From Gonium pectorale (taxonomy: Eukaryota; Chlorophyta; Chlorophyceae; Chlamydomonadales; Volvocaceae): a DNA stretch of 64,000 nt. Position numbers and translations under genes: made by a program. Shown piece by piece: positions 49,965 to 60,587 of this stretch; positions within the stretch are counted from its first letter, which is position 1; every line of letters starts with the position of its first letter. The notes under the pieces were generated by a model. That model saw only the letters and a list, made by a program, of their open reading frames with translations, was not told the DNA's origin and made no database searches. The DNA lies in assembly GCA_001584585.1 (NCBI GenBank), contig LSYV01000011.1:2491774-2555773 (forward strand). Reading direction: 5' to 3'.

Positions 49965-50621
49965 TCATGTCCGCCGGCGCTTGGCAAAGGGCTCGTCTTC
50001 GCTCTCGTTGCCGGCGTCGGAAGACAGGTCAGAGTCTGGCGTGGCCTTGAGGCTCGCACCATCAGACGAGGCAGCCGGCGAAGCAGACGGCGACGCGGGG
50101 CCCTTGAGCGCCTCAAGGACAGCTGCGTGCGACCGGAATTGCTTGCCTGATGGAGAGATGTAGGCGTTTGTGGTGGTTCGCCCGGTTCGGCCATTGCTGC
50201 GGGTCGTCAGCCGAACCTTCACCACCGCCTTCCAGCCTTGCGGTAGGCTTATCCCTGCGGTGAAGGGACAGTCAGCATAAATAGATAGGGAGGCCCTGCT
50301 CCCAAGAGCTCTAGGATACACGTGGGCACTGCAATCACCTTGACGGGCAAGGAAGGCTTTGAGCTTCTCGAGGGCAGCCACAGAGAGCGCTTCGGTATCC
50401 TCCTGGGCAATGGAACATGAGAAGCATTCATCAGAGGAGCGCGAGAGACTTGTGCGGAAGGTCGAAAGAAGAGGCGAGGGCCACGAAAACGTGGCGATCT
50501 TCGCGGTGCTCACCTCGGCGACCCTCTGCACGAGGTCATCGACGGGCTCAACCTTCTGCGCTGCACCCCGCTTGAGGCCATACAGCGCAAGGAGGTCGGC
50601 GACGGCAGGGGGGTTGCTCAT
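49965..50621 (-). CDS. Methyl-CpG-binding-domain (MBD)-like small nuclear protein
   Basis: Three exons, 50621-50514, 50402-50339 and 50254-49965, give 153 residues. Residues about 60-108 match the MBD/TAM fold: SLPQGWKAVVKVRLTTRSNG, then TTTNAYISPSGKQFRSHAAV, then LEAL, with the LPxGW start, an Arg-rich loop, and the Y-[IY]-SPSGKxFRS hairpin. The C-terminus is Ser/Ala-rich, then acidic (GNESEDEP), ending FAKRRRT, a likely nuclear localisation signal. The N-terminal helical part (MSNPPAVADLLALYGLK) is unassigned. The protein may bind methylated DNA or chromatin, but whether the methyl-contacting residues are kept was not tested. The splice between Q57 and G58 is needed to start the domain. Confidence 0.78.
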   Translation of the reverse strand: MSNPPAVADLLALYGLKRGAAQKVEPVDDLVQRVAEVSTAKIATFSWPSPLLSTFRTSLSRSSDECFSCSIAQEDTEALSVAALEKLKAFLARQGDCSAHVYPRALGSRASLSIYADCPFTAGISLPQGWKAVVKVRLTTRSNGRTGRTTTNAYISPSGKQFRSHAAVLEALKGPASPSASPAASSDGASLKATPDSDLSSDAGNESEDEPFAKRRRT

Positions 50622-51143
50622 TGTGCTTTCTAATGAGAAACTTGGAAGAGAGGCGTCCGAAATGCCATCATTTCAGCTGTGTACACGCCTGTTACTTCAT
50701 AGCCGCCAACAAGTACGACTGGTTCTGGAGCTCGCCTTAGCCTCCTTGCTGCACCTCGATTAATGGAATTAGTGTCGAGGTGTTGACCGCCGCATGCAAC
50801 CATCAGGCACGTCCCACCAAGCCATGTCCCACGATGAGCCCACCGAATGCTACTGAGATGCCATTTGAACGATGTGTGGGACCTTCTCGCTGATTATACG
50901 GCTGTGGTTAGGGGAGCTTCCGCTGCAGGTGGTCAGGTCAAGGGTGGATGCGAATGGTGGTGCCTACCCCGTCTGACAAAACTCGAATACTTAAGCACCC
51001 GCCATCTACCCGTAGCTAGGCTGCATATGGCGCGACGCCTTGTGGGCAGAATGGCGAAGCAAAGTAATGCACACGCACACTGAGTTAAGGAACAGTTTGC
51101 CTCGCCGTCTCTCAGAGTTTGTCTAACCCAAAACACCGCCAGC
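50622..51143. other. Intergenic: MBD-gene 5' flank
   Basis: No gene seen. It holds the upstream region of the minus-strand MBD-like gene and borders the poly(A) signal of the RNase H1 gene. Confidence 0.45.
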
Positions 51144-51148
51144 TTACA
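51144..51148 (-). terminator. TGTAA poly(A) signal of the RNase H1 gene
   Basis: Minus-strand TGTAA about 620 bp past the stop. Confidence 0.5.
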
Positions 51149-51765
51149 CTCTCTGTCCCGGCCAGCCTCCCTCATCCTGTGCTGTTCCTGGCTATGAAGC
51201 CCATGGGCCCATTTCTTGCGACGCGCATCCTGCTATCCACCCTTGGCTTTCGACCCGACGCGCCACATGAAAACGAGGGGCAAAAACAAAGAGTAAACAA
51301 CACCGTCAAGGTCGAAATAACAGTGAATCACACGCACATCGACGGGCCACCGCATACGCGTTATCCGGGATCACTGCATTGGATGTGCGGGCCTCTTCAG
51401 TCAGTACTCTGTCTATTCACAATACGCCAACACGGGCAGCCCCTTCCACCTTTGCTCCTCATTCCATCTTTGGACTACATTGTGCGCCCTGGATTCGCCT
51501 AGAGCGTGAAGCGCGCGCGGGGCAACAGCCCAACACATGGGCAATGCCCTTGCTGCGCATACCCCAGGCCACAGTCCATCATTCGATCATCACGACGCAG
51601 CCAGCACGAGCCAGCCAGCCAGTTAATCAGCCAGCCAATGATTCCTTGCTCTCAGTACCAGGAGCTGCCAGCCAATGGCTGCCTCACGTTCTTGCCTCTG
51701 AAGTGCCAACCTGAGCCTCCAGGTTTTGTCCGTTTCCCAAAAGCGGTTCCCCAAGTGGGTCGCCT

Positions 51766-54004
51766 TTACCGGTAAGCCAGGTCGATGGCGTCATTGCTGA
51801 GCTTGTCCGCGTCCGAGTTCCACTCTCTGCGCACGCGCGCACGGGGACGCAGAGCTCGTGAGTGTCAAATGCGCTCAGAAGGATAAGGGACATGCGGCAC
51901 AGTCTAAGGCGAGACACATAGGTCGACATAACGGAACTTGTCGCACCGTCCTGATTGCGAAGGGTGCCCAAAGCGCTGGGAATGGCACGGGCGCAGATTA
52001 TCATCGGCGTAAGCATATGCGCCACCACCTTGCTGAGAGCGCGTGGGGGTCAGAAATCCTGGCATTGGCAGCCTGCCTGCCTGGTGATAACCGACGGTGC
52101 TGGAGCTTCAACAGCACAGCCGTTACATACGGCCGGGCATCCCGCCTTCACCCGCTGCCATTATCTCGCTATTGGCTCTACTTCTGCCTCGCCAGCGCAT
52201 GGGGCGGGCATTGCCGGGCCGCCGCACGGCCCGCGCCTCACCGCGGAATGTGCTTGACGTTGGTGTACGCGAACTGCCTCAGCTCGTCCTGTACCTTGCT
52301 GCAGAGCGTCGCCAGGTGGTCCTTGTTGATGCGCCATTGGCCCAGCACCTGCTGCACCACCAGCTTGCTGTCACCGCGAATCTCCAGGCGCCGAACGCCC
52401 AGCCGGCTGGCCATCTGCACGGGAGCGATACAGGAGGGGAGCGGGCGGCAGGGGTCCGCGCGTCGAGAGACAAGCGAAGCGAGGGGCGACGGGTGAGAGC
52501 CGCTGGGATCTGAGCCGGGCTCTTAAGTCAGAGCGGACCGCGTCCCGAGTGCCCACGCGGTGGCGCCAGGGCGACCTATAAACGTGGAGAAATTCGAGGG
52601 ATAGTGGAGAGGCAGCTGCAACATAGGTTTCATAATCCTCTTCGTTGGAAGTACGTTGTGCCCAGGCCTCTGTGCCCTGACCTTAAGGCCCTCCAGCAGC
52701 GCTGTGTACTCGGCTTCGTTGTTGGTGAAGGGGGAGCCCATGTACTTGCGGAGGCGGCAGGCCTGCGGAGCAGACCACCAGCACGGGGCCACGCATACCG
52801 GATGACGCCACGCAACTCCAAGAGCAAAATGCTGCGGGCATTGCCGTTGAAACCGCACCCGGCATGACACTGACACCTTAAGAGTCCCGCAGCCGTCCTT
52901 TCACATACACTACGATGCCCGTGGTGCACGCCGGCGGCGCCTGTCACCTTTTACACGATACTTTGCGCCATGTCACTCCCAGAGTCGTTGCGGAGCTCGG
53001 TGCAGACGGTGCCCGGCAGGCGATAGCGCGCGACGCACGGGCTGACAGTGCGACAACCCACCACGACTCCGTCGCTCTCCCTGCGCAGCACCGCGCCGCA
53101 GCCCGCCTCTCCCGGGTTGCCACGGGCTGCGCCATCAAACTCCTGTGAAGAACAGGGCAGCTTCCTCAGCGACAGGGTCACATGCGAGCCAGGTCCTTGC
53201 TCCCAGGCACATGCGAAGGTACAGCCTGGACTACCGCATGCGACCTCGTGCTTGCCCTTCTTGGACACGAGGTTAGGCCCAGGTTTAAATGGTGTGCACC
53301 CGACCGGGCAGCACGATGCAAAGCAGAATGCCAAGCAATCTACTCCCAAAGGACTGTGACGTTCGTGCCGGTGCCGGGGTCCTCCTGCCATTGGCTACCA
53401 ACAGCATTGTCAGTACAGGACTTCGAGCAGCAGCCGTTCCGGGGGTGGCCGCAGCAGTCCGGCTTACCAGTTGGTAAAGGATGTCGCCCCGGATAGGTTG
53501 CAACGGCCCTTCAACCTTGGCATCAAAGCGACCACTGCCGCAGCCCCTATCGGAGCCCCTGCTGCCGCCGCCGCCATTGCCGACGCCGGTGCCGACGCCG
53601 CGGCCGTACGCTTGTGCGCCGTGTGAGCTCACGTTGTACCTTGCGGATGCCTCGACGATCAGCGTCCCGAGATATGGCTGCACGACGTTTGGCTGACGAC
53701 TGGCCAGGGGTACTGCCCTCGGTGCCGGCCGTGCGGAAGCAGCGGGGGGATAGTCATCATACGAAGAGCGCCGGGAAGGCTGGTGCCGGCCGTCGTCATA
53801 TCCACCGTCGCTGTCGTCCCGGCGCCGCTTCCCGCCACTGGAGCCGGCACTGGGGCCGTCATCGAGGTACGCCTCCGCCTCGGAGCGGCTTTTGAAGGAC
53901 TTGTGCTTGGCGCCAGGGTAGCCCAGCACCAGCTCCTTCACCTCATCCCAGGAAGCGTAGACCCCCGGCCTTCGGCCAACGCGAACTGCGTACCACTTGC
54001 CCAT
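51766..54004 (-). CDS. Ribonuclease H1 (hybrid-binding domain plus type 1 RNase H)
   Basis: Degrades the RNA strand of RNA:DNA hybrids (R-loops, primers). Five exons, 54004-53468, 53142-53062, 52762-52682, 52414-52242 and 51826-51766, give 310 residues. Residues 3-47 form the hybrid-binding (viroplasmin-like) domain: WYAVRVGRRPGVYASWDEVK, YPGAKHKSFKSRSEAEAYL. A Ser/Arg/Gly-rich linker of about 130 residues follows. All four catalytic acids are present, each on a separate exon: Asp182 in EFDGAARGNPG, Glu224 in TNNEAEYTALLEGL, Asp248 in IRGDSKLVVQQVLG, Asp298 in NSDADKLSNDAID. Two catalytic exons are only 81 bp. No clear presequence is seen, so a nuclear location is likely. Confidence 0.93.
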
Positions 54005-55694
54005 GAGATAAAAAAGACCCAGTCCCGACCGGGCGTACGCCGCGAAAGGAACCGCGGGGAGGAATTAAGATTATTAAACACCGAGCTTGTTCGAGGCCCA
54101 AGTTTGAAATCAATGGTAAGCGGGGCCAGGCACAATCTCAGAGATGACAGAGCATGAACTAACAAAAGGCGCCGGGGCGCAGCACGAGGCGCAGCATGCC
54201 GTACCAGACTGGCGCGCAGTTGCGCGGGGCAAAGTCATAGCAGGCCACACTGTAGCCAGGGAGGGCCAGGGTTGTCGAGACCGATATATCAACTGATAGG
54301 CCTGATAGGTGCACGTGTGGTACCAGGGCTCCACCGTGCCCTTGCGTGTTGTTATGCGTTTTAGTCAGTCAGTGCGTGCATCGCCGAGTATTGGTGCGTT
54401 AGAGATTTCGGTTGGCATTTCGTGTTTGTCGTCCTGAGCGTATGTGCCCGTATGTGTTCCAAGCTGAGGCAGCGCCTGTTGCCAGCTGTGTCTTGTACTG
54501 ATCGTTTGCGCGCTGTTTGCGTCACCTACAAACGACGCAGAGCCTTTAACGCGGGTACAATCTCCCGCTTGCCGCCTGGGTTATCGCGACGAGAGCAATC
54601 CTGGCTTCACAATTGCTTCACCAATACGACGTGATCCGAAAGCGAAAGGACATGCCAGGAGAGGCACGCTTGCCATGAATGTAAGGCATTGTGAGCAACG
54701 TGGATGCAGAAAGAGTACGGCGATGGCACATGGCAGGGGACATGACCTGTGAACCTCTGGTTGACATTGATCCTTACAAGTTCGGTGCATTCCTTGCCTC
54801 AGTTAACAATATACGCAAAGGTGTCATGTCTTTTCGGGTTCTGGGCCCTACGGCTAACCAGGACTCTTAAGGGTGTTTTACCCTCGCTGCTATGGCGGGT
54901 CGGGAGCCAATCGGCTCGTGTGGCCAGTCGGCTCTCTGGGGGAGCCTGTAATCTGTATCTGGTGCATTGTATGGCTTTCAGGTTGTGGGCATGTACTTGC
55001 AAGTCGTATGAGTCGTATGTCTCTGCAGATTTCTCCTTTTTATGACGTTAGCGCAGTGCCTGACCCGCCGCTCCCCTTACATGAGGACACGCATGGGGTG
55101 CACAGCTGCGGAGTGACATCAAGGATAGACGCAGATGTACCTCCTCTCGAACTGGCCCCATGTACACACGCGTCCTGCAGCTGTTCGACACCAGAACACC
55201 ACCCAAAACACGACCAACTCGCTAAGGGATCCCACACCACGAGGCGCCTACAGCACTCCATTAGAATTGGCGCATGACTCCCTACACGCGCCAAGCAACA
55301 TCTAGCTCCCAGCCCTCTCGGACACGATGGGGTGGACATGAAGACGGCTGGGTGGACAACCGCTGCTGCAGACCCCTCTTCCGAGATATCTTCCTTGCAT
55401 TCAACGGCGATCGGAATTCAGCGAGCATTCATGGTAAGAACGTAAGATGCCCTGCCTGAAACACGGCGTTTGAAGCCCCGAGCCGCCAAAAACATGCCCC
55501 TGCAGGCGTGCGGAGGGAAGCGCTCCCCAACCCCTGCACCCGAATAACCAACGCCAGGGTTTGTGCCAAATCTGAAGCGATATAAGGAAAGATCCGCCCT
55601 TCGCCGCACTCGCAGTGCCGTCACATCCTGGCAAGCCAGCGCAGCAAAGGTGACCAAGTTGGGAATCACGGCCCCTAGCAGTGTCGTACGTGCT
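54005..55694. other. Intergenic, RNase H1 upstream side
   Basis: About 1.7 kb with no recognisable gene, RNA or repeat array. It includes the RNase H1 promoter side and ends at a minus-strand TGTAA. Confidence 0.45.
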
Positions 55695-55699
55695 TTACA
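55695..55699 (-). terminator. Candidate TGTAA poly(A) signal of the basic-protein gene
   Basis: First minus-strand TGTAA after the stop at 56535, implying a 3' UTR of about 840 bp. Other open frames in 55,700-56,500 have no family-like content. Confidence 0.35.
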
Positions 55700-56534
55700 C
55701 ACATGGTAAACATGGTCGTAAGCACGCGTCGTGATGCACACTAAGTTCCATAAAACTATCAGGCATGTGGCCGGACATGGCAGCCTGGCACGACAGACCG
55801 CAGCTGTCAATGTCCCGCCAGTTGTGACCACCTTTCCCACGCTGCTGTGCCATCAGGCTGGAGCACTGGGCCGCTTTCCGGGGTCAGGGCCGCCAGCATC
55901 CTCGCGAAGGAGATACTCGCTGCTACCCTGGGTTTCCCAGCAACTGCAAGATCATGCCAGTTACTCACAATACGACCCAGACACGTACCTATACTACAAC
56001 ACAGCGGAGCGTTTGCTACTGCGCGACACATCCTTGCCCCCAGCAGCCCTGCTCATGCCCCGAGCAGGCGCCACGGCCTCAATGTCCTCCCCGCCGCTTC
56101 CGCCGTCACTGGGCGCCGCGTCCCTGTGCGCACCGCCCGTAGCCTTGCTCGTATACGGCCGAATGGGCGGCATAGCAGGCAGCAACCCGACGCGGCGTTT
56201 GAGCTGCGGTATGGGGCAGAGGCAGGCGGAGGAAGGGCACATCGATTAAGCGACAGCTGTTGGACAAGCGCTGCGCAACGTCAAGCCCGTCTTCTCAAGA
56301 CAATCCATGGTCTTCCCGTGTCAATTTCCCCATACATTCGTAACACATGTCTTTGCGGGCCCACAAGTAGCTCCGGCTCAAGCACCGGTCTCCGTGCCAA
56401 TGATGCGGCGACTACGGTCTGACCCCCTACAACGGAGTATCACTCAACTCCATAGCCTGCCCATTCCCATGTATACGCCTAGTCGGCCCGTTTGACCGCC
56501 TCCATGGAACGCAGCAAACGTGCTCCAGTGTCTG

Positions 56535-57101
56535 CTACTCATAACACGGCCACATTTTCCCAAGCCTCCGCTTTCCCAGCCGTTTCCGCACCTTGACCAT
56601 GCTGTATGCGTACTGCTCGTTCCCCAGTAGCTCCGGCTGCTCCAGCTCCCTCACATCCCTCTTGGTCACAATGCTCCCGCGCGCAAAGCTGCCGTTAATG
56701 ATGCGCACGGGTTTGGCGACGCGGCCCTCGGTGGTTGGGTGGCCGTCCGGGCCTCCGGCCGGTGCCGTTAGGGGCCCGTCTGCAAACCGGACACGCTTCA
56801 GCGTCGCCTTCGGCTTCCGCGGCGCGCCCTTCTTCGGACCCCGCTTCTTAGCTGCCCCTGAAACGTTAGGCAGCTCCTTCGTCGCCCCCGATATTACTGC
56901 GCCGAGGGGTGTCGGCGGTCGACTCCCTCTTCCGCGTGCTGACCCGGGAGACAGGGCCGCTTCCGAATGAGCGATGACTGGCGTTTCAGTGCGCTTATTT
57001 TGGATGCGTGGTCGTTTTGACAGCTTTCGGGGTGCTTTTGTGATGTTTAGGAGTTTGCTAGCCCGGCTAGCCTTGCTAGCCTTTGCTGGCCTGCCTTGCA
57101 T
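56535..57101 (-). CDS. Small basic protein with an RVxF (PP1-docking-like) motif
   Basis: A single open frame of 188 residues from a true ATG. Composition is Lys/Arg-rich with Pro and Ser, so probably nuclear or nucleolar (KAPRKLSKRPRIQNKR; KKRGPKKGAPRKPK). Residues 102-108, KRVRFAD, fit the [KR]-x-V-x-F docking site for protein phosphatase 1 with the usual basic residues before and acid after. The more ordered C-terminus (SIVTKRDVRELEQPELLGNE, then VRKRLGKRRLGKMW) could be a short helical hairpin. I do not recognise the family. No intron is needed, unusual in this window, so further exons are possible. It is divergent from the gene starting at 57287. Confidence 0.55.
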   Translation of the reverse strand: MQGRPAKASKASRASKLLNITKAPRKLSKRPRIQNKRTETPVIAHSEAALSPGSARGRGSRPPTPLGAVISGATKELPNVSGAAKKRGPKKGAPRKPKATLKRVRFADGPLTAPAGGPDGHPTTEGRVAKPVRIINGSFARGSIVTKRDVRELEQPELLGNEQYAYSMVKVRKRLGKRRLGKMWPCYE

Positions 57102-57286
57102 AGGCCATGCGTATGGGCATCAGCGTGTCTGTATGTAAGTCGCGAAGTAGGGTTATACGGGGCCCTTGCAGGCAATGAAAGTCAAAACTTCTACTCGTAC
57201 AACGGTTCCAGTTTTGCTTGTCCGTTGCCGCGAAATCGAAGAGAAGCACTAACAAATAGCCAGATTTTGTTGTTACAGCAGGCAGC
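57102..57286. promoter_or_regulatory. Divergent promoter, basic protein / putative plastid protein
   Basis: 185 bp between opposed start codons. No motif is assigned. Confidence 0.35.
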
Positions 57287-58793
57287 ATGCTCCTGGTCCG
57301 CCACGCCCCCATCGTCTCGCCATCTTCTGGACGGGCCGCATCATATGGGTGGCCTTGCCTAAGTGTGCGGAGGACTGGGTGCTCGCCTGCTCTGGCGTAC
57401 GCTGCGGGGCTACGCTGCCGTGCGCAACCGACCAACCAAACAGCGGCGCAGCAGGAGCCAGCCGTTCCGGAGGAGGAGGTGAAGCGGGTTGGGACAGTAG
57501 CACATCGCGTTGCACTGGAACAGTCATGGGTGTGCCGAGGCGTGGGCACCGGGGTGCAACCCTTGCCAAGTTCTACACCACAAACCGCTTCCTGCAGGAG
57601 TTCGTGGGCATTCCTCCCGAGGAGGACGCTGAGGTGGGAGCTGGGATCGATGGTCGGGAACTTTCGAGGATTCACGGCAGAGGGTAGCGTGGAGATACAG
57701 CCACGTCTTATCCGCCTACTGGGTCGGCGGGATTTGTGGCCCCGGGCCGCGTCCGGTCAGCGGTGGTGGCACAAGGCAGAGCACTCCTGCTCAGTGGGGT
57801 GGGCTTGCCGATGCCAATTCCGCATATTTGCGACATTGCCCCTTCAGTCGCGAAGGCTGCTGCACGCTCTGGTTGCAGCGCCTGGTGGCCACGTCTAGGG
57901 TTTGCACGAGGGATGCTGTATCGCAAGATGGCCGCATGCAAGGAGCCGGCTATGAGCGTCTTGGAGCACCCACACGCCTGGCCCGCCGGCAGAGGGGAAC
58001 AGCGCTGGCAGCGTCCCCGGCCCGCTTTGCAGAGGGCCCGAGGTTACCCCTTGGCAGCCCGGCAACGAGCCGATGGACCCGACCAACGGCAGCCCCCACC
58101 ATGCCCTCGCCCTCACCCACGGCCCTCTCTTCCCCAAGGTGCCCGGCACCTACTTCGACGCGCTGAACCCCCAAACAAAGCTGGGCAAGGCGGTGCGGGC
58201 GGCGGTGGACGAACTCAACCACCTGAACGCGCTGGTGGGTTCAAGCCGGTGCTGCGGTCGAAGCACTGCATACGGCTTTGCGTGCCGTCAGCCGTCCTGG
58301 TCCCGTCATTGCCATGCCAATTGCGGATGCCACTATCTCGGATGTGGAGTTAGCGTTTCATGTTGGGAGGTACCAGTTGCTCGGGCGTCCAGCGGGCATC
58401 GGGGACGGCGGCATGGAGGGTGCTCAAGCCTGCCAGGACTGCCACCCGAGTCTAGAGCAGCAAGCCCGATGCGACAAGGCAGGCTTGCTCGGATAAGGGA
58501 CGGTGTATGGCAAGAGGACTGCAGGGGGGCTGTCCCAATCAACACGGCCGTCATCGCGCTTCGTACTAAGAATGTATAGGGTTTCCTGTCCTTGAAGTCT
58601 CGGGCTTGATACCTGAGCGCTTGCACGTCTCGAGAGCAAGAAGCCCCGACCACTCCTTGCTGCCTCGCAGGAGATGGAGACGCTTCAGCAGGCGGACGCG
58701 TTGCTGAAAAAGTTGGGGCTGAAGACGTCCATCCTGCAGGGCGCCCCCGCGCAGCCGGCAGCAGAGGAGGAGGAGGAGCAGCAGCAGGAGTGA
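57287..58793 (+). CDS. Unrecognised, probably plastid-targeted protein of about 187 residues
   Basis: Four exons, 57287-57487, 57571-57633, 58058-58234 and 58671-58793, all in phase 0, give 187 residues. The first 45 residues (MLLVRHAPIVSPSSGRAA...) are rich in Ala, Ser, Arg and Cys with no acids, like a plastid transit peptide. The mature part has patches that look conserved: FYTTNRFLQEFVGIPPEEDA, VPGTYFDALNPQTKLGKAVR, AAVDELNHLNALEMETLQQA and DALLKKLGLKTSILQG, a predicted helical pair. The tail is Glu/Gln-rich. I cannot name the family. The second exon's acceptor (CTTGCCAAG) is a less typical choice, so the joint after ...EEEVKR is the weakest point. Confidence 0.6.
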
Positions 58794-59285
58794 TTCGCCA
58801 TGCAAGGACGGCGGCGGTGCTCTGTCGCATAGGGCCATTCCGGGTCAGATGTGCGGATGTGGGTGGTGGGGCAGCGTAGCTGACAGGGAAAGGTTGGCCT
58901 GCGGGCATGGCGGATGACCAGGGATTGTGCGAACCTGGTAGGCGTGCTCGAGAGGCCCTAGAAGAGGACCGTGCATGCACATGCAATCTGTATGGCTCTG
59001 AAGCTGTAGGTTGGCCGCCAGGTCGGTTGATGGTTGCTTCCGGGAGAATGCAGATGCGCCGGTTCTCGAGCGAGGCGTGAAGCCCAGGCGCGCTTGATCG
59101 TAGGAAATGCTCGCACGCTTACAGAGCTACGCCGCTGTTAGAGTTTTGGGCCACGGCGCTGCGCGGTCCTATGGGGCTGTGCGTCCGACATACAAGCGTT
59201 CATGCAAGAGTACGGGCTGTGTGTAGGCAGCAGTTATCATGCCTAGATGGTGAGCTCAGGCAAGGGAATGCAACAGGGAGTACGG

Positions 59286-59290
59286 TGTAA
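59286..59290 (+). terminator. TGTAA poly(A) signal of the putative plastid protein gene
   Basis: TGTAA about 495 bp past the stop at 58793. Confidence 0.45.
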
Positions 59291-60587
59291 TGCAGTGTGG
59301 GGACTGGGTTTTAGGCTGTAGGCATGCACACGTGTCTGGCATGGGACCCTGCGCGAACAGGATGCACAGTCAACGTTTGTCTTGAACAGCTGAAGGTCTT
59401 GAACAGCATGACGTTACGGAGGTCGCGTAGCCGTTCCATGCCGTGCCCGTAGCTGTAGTCCCGTGCAACAGACTGTGGGCTATCACTGTTCAGTGTGGAT
59501 CACAGGTCATCGGTAACTATCGGGGCTGCGGGCCTAGTGGTAAAGGCTGAAGAGGATGTCCTGCGTCACTTACACGCTGCAGGCCCTGCTCAGGTGTCAC
59601 CACGTAGGACGGGGGCACGCTTGATAACTGGATGTCTCAAGCCAATTCCTTTCACCCCTGCCTCGTTACCAAACCCCTCTTGCCAACTTGTGCACTAACT
59701 TGTGCATTAACGGCAAGGGTCATGCCGAGTTGCAAGGCTGCGCACTAGGCTCAAACTTATCATATGTATAGTGCGATTCGTGAGTGTTGTGCACGCTTGA
59801 TAGCACAGGGAATGGAGCTATATGGAGGCATTAAAGGAGAGAGATCAACTCGCCGTACGGGTTGCCCACTCGCTGCCCGAGCGGCCGAGGCCCCAAAAGG
59901 ACTGGTACCAGTATCAACAGGCACGAACTCTTTCTCAGGACCGCATTCGCGCCACCGCGCGCATCGCCTTGTTCCGGGCGTGCACTGAACCCAGAGCCCG
60001 GTTCGCTGTGCCAGAGCTAGATTCCAATTACTGTCTTTGGCTCTACGGGTGACTCGCAAGGCCGGCGCGAAGGAACGGAAGCACTTGCCGGCCCGCTGGC
60101 AAGGCCGCCTAGCAGGCGTGCAGCCATAGCCGCTTCTTGGAGGGGAAACTGGGCTGCAGTCTTAACAGCGCCTGGATCCTGGATGGCCCCTTAATGTTGA
60201 GGACGAGGGGCCATCGTCCCGGTCGCGGCTTGCGCTCTTGCTCAGCCAGGCATGTAATCACAGCACGAGCAACCTATGTCGGCCTGTCGGCCGATGACGC
60301 TGCGTGGTGCAGCAACGCCGCGCAGCACCGCTTGCACTCGCAGCTAACACAGCCGCAGCTAAGCGACGTCCGAGTAAGCACCGAGCCCGCCAGCACACAC
60401 TCGGATCATGTGTGGGGCGGTGTGGGGCTGCAGGTGTCGCTGCAGGTGCGTCGGCGGGGCCGTCGGGCGTCGCAGCAGTTGCCCCCCATGCCTCTAACGC
60501 TCGCCCTCCAGTTGTCGCCCGCGCGGCAGGCGTGTCCCGCCCCTCTCGCCTGAGACCTGCCCTGCCCTCCCCTCACCCCTGCAACAG
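59291..60587. other. Upstream region of the OPR gene; first exon not resolved
   Basis: The OPR frame is open from 60588 but has no in-frame ATG before conserved sequence, so a 5' coding exon, probably carrying a transit peptide, should lie here. No candidate could be fixed with confidence. Confidence 0.4.

Noticed and set aside
55731..56249. Plus-strand open frame of 172 codons
   Set aside because: No family-like segment, and it lies opposite the probable 3' UTR of the basic-protein gene.
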